Positions 56,162 through 64,000 of a DNA stretch of 64,000 nucleotides are shown here, in pieces. Position 1 is the first letter of the stretch; every line of letters starts with the position of its first letter. The stretch is taken from the NCBI RefSeq assembly GCF_023721795.1, contig NZ_JAMQYE010000001.1, forward strand, positions 930,001 to 994,000. Direction: 5' to 3'. The translations under genes were made by a program, and so were the position numbers. The stretch comes from Zeimonas sediminis (GTDB taxonomy: Bacteria > Pseudomonadota > Gammaproteobacteria > Burkholderiales > Burkholderiaceae_E). The notes below the pieces were generated by a model, which had not been told where the DNA came from, did not search any database, and saw only the letters and a list, made by a program, of their open reading frames with translations.

Positions 56162-57181
56162 ATGAACCGTCTGAGGATCGCGCTCGCATGCTGCACCCTG
56201 TCGCTCGCGGCCCTGTCGGGCTGCGCGACCGGCCCCGAACCCCAGTCCTCTGCCGGCGGCGGCAAGGCCGCACCGGCGAAACTCGCCACGATTCCGCCCA
56301 AGAAGGACAACGACCTCAAGCTCTACCTCGCCGACGGCCGCATCGTGAAGGGCGCCGAGGCGCTGGGCCGGATGCAGAAGGAGGCCGACCTGGTCCTCTG
56401 GCTGGCCGGCAATCAGTTCTTCGCGATGGACGACGTCGTCGCCGCGTTCCAGAAGCAGGCGCCCGGCGCCGTGGTGGGCCTGATCACCCTTCCGCCCGGC
56501 CTGCTGCTCAACGCGATCGAGGGGGGCGGCTGGGTCTACGACGGCAAGGCCTATCCGGGCCGTCCGGACGTGTACGCGTCGGTGAATCTCGGCCATCTGC
56601 AGCGCCTGAAGAAGCAGGGCTTGATGGACACCTACGCGATCTACCTGCACAACGAGATGGAGCTGATGGTCGCGAGGGGCAACCCGAAGGGAATCAAGGG
56701 GATCAAGGACCTGGTCCGGCCCGACGTCCGCACCTCGCTGCCGAATCCGGTCAACGAAGGGATCATGCGCTTCTACGGCAAGAAGGTGCTGCAGCGGCAC
56801 GGCGTCTGGGACCAGATCTCGGCGGGCAAGGAGTGCTTCTCCTGCCAGACCACGCCGAACAACTGGTTCACCGCGGTGCACCACCGCGAAACGCCCGAGC
56901 GGATCAAGGCAGGCACCTCGGACGTGGGCATCGTCTGGGTGACCGAGACGATCGAGGCGAAGCGCGACGGCGCCGACGTCGACAGCGTCCGTCTGCCCCC
57001 GGAGGACAGTCTGCGCAACGAGGTGTCCTACGCGATCGGGGCGCTCACCGACAGCCGCCGCAGCGCACTGGCCCAGCGCTACCTCGCGTTCCTGGCCACT
57101 GCGGAGGCAAGGCAGGCCTACGGAAAGTTCGGCTTCGTCGAGGCGAGCCCGGCGGAGCAGCGACTGCGGCCGATCCCCTGA
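56162..57181 (+). CDS. extracellular solute-binding lipoprotein, unassigned ligand
   Basis: A 339-residue lipoprotein (lipobox LSGC, Cys21) with a periplasmic-binding fold of the molybdate/PBP-II type: ADLVLWLAGNQFFAMDDVVAAFQKQAPGA marks the start of the mature domain and TSDVGIVWVTETIEAK its second lobe. A conserved-looking CFSCQTTPNNWFTAVHHRETPERI segment contains a CxxC pair and two adjacent histidines and could bind metal or a redox group; it is not a haem motif (no CxxCH). No permease or ATPase genes are adjacent, so the uptake partner is unknown. GGAGGAGG precedes the ATG. Confidence 0.7.
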   Translation: MNRLRIALACCTLSLAALSGCATGPEPQSSAGGGKAAPAKLATIPPKKDNDLKLYLADGRIVKGAEALGRMQKEADLVLWLAGNQFFAMDDVVAAFQKQAPGAVVGLITLPPGLLLNAIEGGGWVYDGKAYPGRPDVYASVNLGHLQRLKKQGLMDTYAIYLHNEMELMVARGNPKGIKGIKDLVRPDVRTSLPNPVNEGIMRFYGKKVLQRHGVWDQISAGKECFSCQTTPNNWFTAVHHRETPERIKAGTSDVGIVWVTETIEAKRDGADVDSVRLPPEDSLRNEVSYAIGALTDSRRSALAQRYLAFLATAEARQAYGKFGFVEASPAEQRLRPIP

Positions 57182-57195
57182 GGCGACGAGGCGGC

Positions 57196-57219
57196 GCGGC
57201 TTGACACGCGTCAAGCCGC
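57196..57219. other. perfect hairpin upstream of ppk2
   Basis: Arms 57196-57205 and 57210-57219 are exact complements with a 4-base loop, and the palindrome contains TTGACA (57201-57206). It may be the terminator of the lipoprotein gene (15 bases after its stop, without a T-run), or an operator overlapping the ppk2 promoter region. Confidence 0.4.
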
Positions 57220-57282
57220 CGCCGCGCTCGGGGCGGGAACATTGGACTGTTGCCTGATGACAGGTCTTCCAGGAGAGAGTCC

Positions 57283-58470
57283 ATGACCGGTGCCGCATCC
57301 GCCCGAACCGCCGCCAGCCCGCGCCAGCCGGATCGGGCGAAACGCCCGGCCCGGCCCGCGCAGACCCGACGCGTCGAGGCCGGGGACACGCTGCCGCACG
57401 CCGGGCCGCGCACTGCGCAGGCCGACCGGATCGCTCGCCGCACCAGCGCCACGCAGACGGTCTACGAGCAGGTAGTGGCCGGCCTGTTGTCGCGCGCGCC
57501 CGGCGGCGCGCCGGACGACGAAACCCTGCGACGCGTGCAGGCCGTGATCGACGGTGCCTCGCCGGACGAGGTCAAGGCGCTCAGGCGCACGCTCTTCAGG
57601 CGAGAACAGCCCGACCTGGCGCCCGGCGTCGACCCGGACCTCGAGCTGAACCCCGGCTGGCGCGAGGGCGCCTACCCTTATCGCAACCTGCTGTCGCGCA
57701 AGAACTACGAGCGGCAGAAGTACCGGCTGCAGGTCGAGTTGCTGAAGCTGCAGGCCTGGGTCAAGGAAACCGGCCAGCGGGTCGTGATCCTGTTCGAGGG
57801 CCGCGACGCCGCCGGAAAGGGCGGCACGATCAAGCGCTTCATGGAGCACCTGAATCCCCGCGGCGCGCGGGTGGTGGCCCTCGAGAAGCCGAGCGAGATC
57901 GAGCGCGGCCAGTGGTACTTCCAGCGCTACATCGAGCACCTGCCCACCCGCGGCGAGATCGTGCTGTTCGACCGCAGCTGGTACAACCGAGCCGGCGTCG
58001 AGCGGGTGATGGGCTTCTGCACCCAGCCCGAGTACGACGAGTTCCTGCGCCAGACGCCCGAGTTCGAGCGCCAGCTGGTCCGTTCGGGCGTGCACCTGTT
58101 CAAGTTCTGGTTCTCGGTGAGCCGCGCCGAGCAGCGGCGGCGGTTCAAGGAGCGGCAGGCGCATCCGCTCAAGCAGTGGAAGCTCAGCCCGATCGACATG
58201 GCCTCGCTCGACAAGTGGGACGACTACACCCGTGCCAAGGAGGCGATGTTCCTGCACACCGACACGTCGGATGCGCCGTGGACCGTGATCAAGTCCGACT
58301 GCAAGAAGCGCGCGCGCCTGAACGCGATGCGCTACCTGCTGCACCGGCTGCCCTACGGCAACCGGGACCTGTCGGTGATCGGCTCGGTCGACCCGCTTAT
58401 CGTGGGCCGGCCCTCGCTGGTGCCTGCCGTCACCGGCGAAGACCAGCTCGCAGTGCCCGGCGCGAGCTGA
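57283..58470 (+). CDS. ppk2: polyphosphate kinase 2 family protein
   Basis: Uses polyphosphate to phosphorylate nucleoside di- or monophosphates. The 395-residue protein has about 125 extra N-terminal residues, basic and Pro/Ala-rich at first, before the PPK2 core. The core shows NLLSRKNYERQKYRLQVELLKLQ (the conserved lead-in), Walker A EGRDAAGKGG (172-181), Walker B FDRSWYNR (229-236) and lid-region arginines (RAEQRRRFKERQAHPLKQWK). The PPK2 subclass, and so the AMP or ADP preference, cannot be decided by eye. AGGAGAGAG lies before the ATG at 57283. It ends before a bidirectional terminator shared with the tRNA genes. Confidence 0.9.
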   Translation: MTGAASARTAASPRQPDRAKRPARPAQTRRVEAGDTLPHAGPRTAQADRIARRTSATQTVYEQVVAGLLSRAPGGAPDDETLRRVQAVIDGASPDEVKALRRTLFRREQPDLAPGVDPDLELNPGWREGAYPYRNLLSRKNYERQKYRLQVELLKLQAWVKETGQRVVILFEGRDAAGKGGTIKRFMEHLNPRGARVVALEKPSEIERGQWYFQRYIEHLPTRGEIVLFDRSWYNRAGVERVMGFCTQPEYDEFLRQTPEFERQLVRSGVHLFKFWFSVSRAEQRRRFKERQAHPLKQWKLSPIDMASLDKWDDYTRAKEAMFLHTDTSDAPWTVIKSDCKKRARLNAMRYLLHRLPYGNRDLSVIGSVDPLIVGRPSLVPAVTGEDQLAVPGAS

Positions 58471-58515
58471 GGGCGGGGCGCGGATCCATCACGCGCCAGG
58501 ACCGCGCGGCCGAAT

Positions 58516-58543
58516 GAAAAAGGGCGCCCGGGGCGCCCTCTTT
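58516..58543. terminator. bidirectional terminator between ppk2 and tRNA cluster
   Basis: Arms 58521-58528 and 58532-58539. The left side has AAAAA, so on the minus strand a T5 run follows the hairpin and ends the tRNA transcript. On the plus strand CTTTC follows, closing ppk2. Confidence 0.8.
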
Positions 58544-58554
58544 CGACAATCGAG

Positions 58555-58631
58555 TGGGGTGGCTGATGGGACTCGAACCCACGACAACCGGAATCACAAT
58601 CCGGGACTCTACCAACTGAGCTACAGCCACC
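58555..58631 (-). tRNA. tRNA-His (GTG)
   Basis: 77 bases with encoded CCA and the extra G at position -1 paired with C73, the special identity feature of tRNA-His. Anticodon GTG lies in GATTGTGATTC. It is the last gene of the leftward tRNA cluster. Confidence 0.97.
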
Positions 58632-58639
58632 ACTGAAAC

Positions 58640-58716
58640 TGGCCTGCCCGACAGGATTCGAACCTGTGACCCTCGGCTTAGAAGGCCGATGCTCTATCCA
58701 ACTGAGCTACGGGCAG
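58640..58716 (-). tRNA. tRNA-Arg (TCT)
   Basis: 77 bases with encoded CCA; acceptor stem CTGCCCG/CGGGCAG, discriminator G, anticodon TCT in CTTCTAA. This reads AGA/AGG, codons that are rare in such a GC-rich genome. It is the middle gene of the cluster. Confidence 0.97.
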
Positions 58717-58783
58717 CGGGGTCGGACCTTGTCGGGCCGGTTCCGGGAATCGCCGCTGGCATCGGCGCGGCCCGGGAACAACA

Positions 58784-58860
<77 letters not shown>

Positions 58861-58885
58861 GAGGACGCGAATTGTAGCGTAAAAA

Positions 58886-60226
58886 TCAGGAGGCTGCCCC
58901 GACCGCATCGGCAAGCCGCTGCGCCATCGCGCGCGCCGCGCCTTCGTCCCGCGCCTCGACCATCACGCGCAGCAGCGGCTCGGTGCCCGAGGGCCGGATC
59001 AGGATCCGACCGGCATCGCCGAGCTCGGTCTCGACCTCGCGACGGGCGCGCAGCAGGCCGTCGTGCTTCTGCCAGTCGAAGCCGCGCTCGACCCGCACGT
59101 TGATCAGCGTCTGCGGATAGAGCTTCAGCTCGCCGCAAAGCTCGGCCAGGGTCCTGCCCTCGCGCCGGATCGCGGCCAGCACCTGCAGCGCGCTGATCGT
59201 TCCGTCGCCGGTGCTGTGCCGGTCGAGGCACAACAGGTGGCCCGAGCTCTCGCCGCCGAACAGCCAGCCCTTCTCGCGCAGGCGCTCGAGCACGTAGCGG
59301 TCGCCGACCTTGGCGCGCTCGAAGCCGACGCCCATCTTGCCGAACGCCTGCTCCAGCGCCAGGTTGGACATCAGCGTGCCGACCGCGCCCTGCACCGGGC
59401 CCACGTTCATCCGGTCGCGCACGATCACGTACAGCAGCTCGTCGCCGTTGTAGATGCGCCCGCCCGCGTCGACCATCAGCAGGCGGTCGGCGTCGCCGTC
59501 GACCGCGATGCCCAGGTCGGCCCGCTCCTCGAGCACCCTGGCCCGAAGCGCCTCGGGCGCGGTCGCGCCGACGCCATCGTTGATGTTGAAGCCGTTGGGC
59601 GAGGCGCCGATCGTGACCACCTCGGCGCCGAGTTCGTCGAACACGTGCGGCGTGGTGTGATAGCCGGCGCCGTTCGCGCAGTCCACCACCAGCTTCATGC
59701 CGCGCAGGTCGAGGTGCGACGGGAAGCTGCTCTTGCAGAACTCGATGTAGCGGCCGGCGGCGTCCTCGATCCGCCGGACCCGTCCCAGCCCGTCGGACCG
59801 CACGCAGCCGAAGGGTTCTTCGATCGCCGCCTCGATCTCGGCCTCGACCTCGTCGGGCAGCTTGTCGCCGTCGGCCGAGAAGAACTTGATGCCGTTGTCG
59901 TCGTACGGATTGTGCGACGCGCTGATCACCACGCCGGCCGACAGTCGCCAGGCGCGAGTGAGATAGGCGATCGCCGGCGTGGGCAGCGGGCCGGTCAGCA
60001 GCACCTGCATGCCGGCCGACGAAAAGCCGGCCTCGAGCGCCGACTCGAGCATGTAGCCCGAGATCCGGGTGTCCTTGCCGATCAGCACGGTGCGTCGCTG
60101 GCCGTCGGCGCGCCGCGCGAGCACGCGCCCGGCGGCCTGCCCGAGCCTGAGCACGAAGTCGGGGGTGATCGGCGAGTCGCCGACCCGGCCGCGGATGCCG
60201 TCGGTGCCGAAATACTTGCGGGACAT
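58886..60226 (-). CDS. glmM: phosphoglucosamine mutase
   Basis: Converts glucosamine-6-phosphate to glucosamine-1-phosphate for peptidoglycan and lipopolysaccharide precursors. The 446-residue protein starts [13 protein letters not shown], has the phosphoserine loop [12 protein letters not shown] (Ser104), the metal loop DGDADR and the substrate loop GGESSGHLL, and ends with [17 protein letters not shown] 60226 gives the family start; two in-frame ATGs lie just upstream (60235, 60244), with GGAGA between them. It follows folP after 37 bases. Confidence 0.97.
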   Translation of the reverse strand: MSRKYFGTDGIRGRVGDSPITPDFVLRLGQAAGRVLARRADGQRRTVLIGKDTRISGYMLESALEAGFSSAGMQVLLTGPLPTPAIAYLTRAWRLSAGVVISASHNPYDDNGIKFFSADGDKLPDEVEAEIEAAIEEPFGCVRSDGLGRVRRIEDAAGRYIEFCKSSFPSHLDLRGMKLVVDCANGAGYHTTPHVFDELGAEVVTIGASPNGFNINDGVGATAPEALRARVLEERADLGIAVDGDADRLLMVDAGGRIYNGDELLYVIVRDRMNVGPVQGAVGTLMSNLALEQAFGKMGVGFERAKVGDRYVLERLREKGWLFGGESSGHLLCLDRHSTGDGTISALQVLAAIRREGRTLAELCGELKLYPQTLINVRVERGFDWQKHDGLLRARREVETELGDAGRILIRPSGTEPLLRVMVEARDEGAARAMAQRLADAVGAAS

Positions 60227-60263
60227 TCTTTCCATTCTCCTCACGCCTGCGCAGGCCGGAAAT

Positions 60264-61115
60264 TCAGCCGGCGCTCGCCTCCTCGATCGCCTGCCACACG
60301 CGCAGCGCGTCGCGCGTCTCGGGCACGTCGTGCGCCCGCACGATCTTCGCGCCGCGTGCCACCGCCGCCAGCGCGGCCGCGATGCTGCCGGCCAAACGCT
60401 CGCCGACAGGCCGGCCGGTCAGCGCGCCGACCAGCGACTTGCGCGACACGCCGACCAGGATGGGCTGGCCGAGCGCCGCGAACTCGTCGAGCGCCTCGAG
60501 CAGCCGCAGGTTGTGCTCGACCGTCTTGCCGAAACCGATGCCCGGGTCCACGCAGATGCGCGCCGGCGCGACGCCCGCCGCCTCGAGCGCGGCGACCCGC
60601 TCGCGCAGCCAGTCCTGCACCTCGGCCACCACGTCGGCGTAGGCCGGCGCCTGCTGCATCGTGCCGGGCTCGCCCTGCATGTGCATCACGCACAGCCCGC
60701 AACGGCTGGCGGCGACCGCCTCGACGGCGCCCGGCGTGGCGAAGCCGGCGATGTCGTTGATCATGTCGGCGCCGGCGGCGAGCACCTCGCGCATCACTTC
60801 CGGCTTGCGGGTGTCGACCGACAGCGGCACGCCGCAGCCGGCCAGCGCCTCGATGACCGGCAGCAGGCGGCGGATTTCCTCGCCGGGCGAGACCGTGGCG
60901 GCCCCGGGCCGGGTGGACTCGGCGCCCAGGTCGAGAATGTCGGCGCCCTGCTCGACCATGGCCAGCGCGGCGTCGATCGCCGCCCGCGGGTCGAGGTGGC
61001 GCCCGCCGTCGGAGAAGGAATCGGGCGTGAGGTTGACGATCGCCATCAGCAAGGGCCGGTCGAGCATCAGCTCGAAACGGCCGCATCGCAGGACGGCTTG
61101 CTGCCGGCGCGGCAT
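60264..61115 (-). CDS. folP: dihydropteroate synthase
   Basis: Joins p-aminobenzoate to hydroxymethyl-dihydropterin diphosphate in folate synthesis; it is the sulfonamide target. The 283-residue protein has the two signatures [15 protein letters not shown] and [16 protein letters not shown], and further on DPGIGFGKT and [15 protein letters not shown], the sulfonamide/phosphate-binding loops. It lies between ftsH and glmM as in E. coli and most Betaproteobacteria. A strong hairpin separates it from ftsH. Confidence 0.97.
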   Translation of the reverse strand: MPRRQQAVLRCGRFELMLDRPLLMAIVNLTPDSFSDGGRHLDPRAAIDAALAMVEQGADILDLGAESTRPGAATVSPGEEIRRLLPVIEALAGCGVPLSVDTRKPEVMREVLAAGADMINDIAGFATPGAVEAVAASRCGLCVMHMQGEPGTMQQAPAYADVVAEVQDWLRERVAALEAAGVAPARICVDPGIGFGKTVEHNLRLLEALDEFAALGQPILVGVSRKSLVGALTGRPVGERLAGSIAAALAAVARGAKIVRAHDVPETRDALRVWQAIEEASAG

Positions 61116-61149
61116 CGACAGGCGCTGGAAAGGCAGGAACGATGAAACG

Positions 61150-61186
61150 GCGAAAGGCCGCCCGATTGCTCGGGGCGGCCTTTCGC
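61150..61186 (-). terminator. 14-bp hairpin between ftsH and folP
   Basis: Arms 61150-61163 and 61173-61186 pair perfectly around a 9-base loop, 4 bases beyond the ftsH stop. On the minus strand it is followed by CCGTTTC. It probably reduces transcription from ftsH into folP-glmM or protects the ftsH 3' end. Confidence 0.6.
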
Positions 61187-61190
61187 GCGC

Positions 61191-63098
<1,908 letters not shown>

Positions 63099-63308
63099 TA
63101 ACCACTCCTTATCGGGGCCCAGGGCCCTCTCAGGGCCTTCCAGGGCCCGCCAGCACGCCTCGATTCTACGCCGATTGGCCGGCACGCCGGCCCGATCCCT
63201 TTCTGGGTCAGCGGCACGCCCGTCGCCTTTCAGCGGCCTCCGATCGATCGGCCCGCCAGGCGCCCGGTTCGGCGGCCGGCGACGGGCCGGCCAGCCCCGC
63301 CGCCCGGT

Positions 63309-63983
63309 TCAGTCGTCCGCCACCGGCTCGATCGGCCCGGCCTGCTTGAGCCCCCTGCCCAGCAGGTAGGTCTCGGCCGACTTGTCGCGCGAGGCCTTCG
63401 GCTTGCGGCTCGCCACCTTCACGAAGGTCTTCCTGAACAGCTCGACGAGCTGGCTGTAGCCGCTGCCGTGGAAGCACTTGACCAGCAGCGCGCCTTCGGG
63501 CCTGAGATGCTCGCCGGCGAATTCGACTGCCAGCTCGATCAGGTCGGCCATTCGCGCGGCATCCGCCATCGCGACACCGCTCAAGTTGGGGGCCATGTCT
63601 GAAACCACAAGATCGGCCTTGCGCCCGCCGAGCGCCGCCTCGAGCCGCGCCAGCACCGCGTCGTCGCGGAAGTCCCCCTGGATGAATTCGACCGACTCGA
63701 TCGGCTCCATGGGCAGCAGGTCGAGCGCGACGATCCGCCCGTCGATCCCGCCGCCGTCGGCGGCCGGCCTCGCGAGCCGCTCGCGCAGCACCTGGCTCCA
63801 GGCGCCGGGTGCCGACCCCAGGTCGACGACCGTCATGCCGCGCCGCAACAGCTTGTCCTGGTCGAGGATCTCGATCAGCTTGAAGGCCGCGCGCGAGCGA
63901 TACTGGTGCTTCTGCGCGAGCTTCACGTACGGATCGTTGATATGCTGCGCGAGCCAGGCGCGATCGACCTTGCGTTTCTTCAT
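63309..63983 (-). CDS. rlmE: 23S rRNA (uridine-2'-O)-methyltransferase RlmE
   Basis: Methylates U2552 of 23S rRNA (E. coli numbering), a late step of 50S assembly. The 224-residue protein shows the catalytic tetrad Lys35 (RAAFKL), Asp129 (SDMAPN), Lys169 (LVKCFHG) and Glu204 (SAETYLL), and the SAM loop [11 protein letters not shown]. The start ATG at 63983 lies 17 bases from the window edge. The 210 bases between it and ftsH hold repeated GGGCC/GGCCC blocks but no gene and probably the ftsH promoter region. Confidence 0.96.
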   Translation of the reverse strand: MKKRKVDRAWLAQHINDPYVKLAQKHQYRSRAAFKLIEILDQDKLLRRGMTVVDLGSAPGAWSQVLRERLARPAADGGGIDGRIVALDLLPMEPIESVEFIQGDFRDDAVLARLEAALGGRKADLVVSDMAPNLSGVAMADAARMADLIELAVEFAGEHLRPEGALLVKCFHGSGYSQLVELFRKTFVKVASRKPKASRDKSAETYLLGRGLKQAGPIEPVADD

Positions 63984-64000
63984 GAGACCACCGAGAACAT

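Overview
The window is a piece of a very GC-rich bacterial chromosome. It most resembles the Burkholderiales (Betaproteobacteria). The signs are an orphan periplasmic receptor of the Bordetella 'Bug' family, a PHB phasin with its own promoter, the rlmE-ftsH-folP-glmM gene order, the aat-bpt N-degron pair, a fused 1210-residue indolepyruvate ferredoxin oxidoreductase and the high gene density. I cannot name the genus from sequence alone. No prophage, insertion sequence or CRISPR array is visible.

Layout. 0-6.3 kb: copper ATPase copA behind a CueR-like promoter, divergent from NADP glutamate dehydrogenase, then a tricarboxylate-type receptor with a small AhpD-like protein. 6.4-13.1 kb: a complete ectoine/hydroxyectoine locus, with biosynthesis genes ectABCD followed by the uptake ABC transporter ehuBCDA, downstream of an AT-rich promoter island. 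13.2-15.5 kb: an acetyltransferase/DUF1778 toxin-antitoxin pair and an amidase-signature hydrolase. 15.6-19.7 kb: initiator tRNA, a NUDIX hydrolase, a Tat-exported Rieske protein and the overlapping chain aat-bpt-pyrD. 19.7-23.0 kb: a cobalt-type nitrile hydratase operon divergent from a B12-binding radical SAM protein. 23.1-26.2 kb: lutAB lactate-utilisation genes divergent from an IclR regulator. 26.2-29.7 kb: a D,D-endopeptidase, then a histone-deacetylase-like / thioesterase / nitroreductase operon. 30-37 kb: the phasin, an MFS pump, a DUF364 protein, the indolepyruvate oxidoreductase and a second IclR regulator. 37-46 kb: a CinA-like protein, an EI24-family membrane protein, a sterol-desaturase-family protein, a polysaccharide deacetylase, a beta-propeller, an AEC transporter and a DUF1800/DUF1501 pair. 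46-58.5 kb: hrpA divergent from argA, the Fe(II)-trafficking protein gene, two large palindromic elements, a phospholipid-type methyltransferase with rpiA, a GlcD-type FAD dehydrogenase, a solute-binding lipoprotein and ppk2. 58.5-64 kb: tRNA-Pro/Arg/His and the leftward-transcribed genes rlmE, ftsH, folP and glmM.

How the genes work together. The 6.5-kb ect-ehu segment is a self-contained osmoprotection unit that makes, hydroxylates and re-imports the solute. The nitrile hydratase (nitrile to amide) and the separate amidase (amide to acid) could form a two-step pathway. aat and bpt both feed the ClpS/ClpAP N-degron route. Most strands are packed with ATGA or TGATG overlaps, which points to translational coupling.

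Most unusual signals. (1) Two palindromic elements between the convergent Fe(II)-trafficking and methyltransferase genes (52369-52560 and 52735-52947) share an identical internal-loop sequence but have completely different, perfectly paired stems. This is the pattern of a structured RNA or a hairpin-processed mobile repeat. (2) hrpA and argA diverge from one symmetric -10 box, with each start codon where transcription should begin. (3) The phasin promoter is flanked by repeated TGCGATGCA sites. (4) A long polypyrimidine tract lies just upstream of the ectoine promoter.
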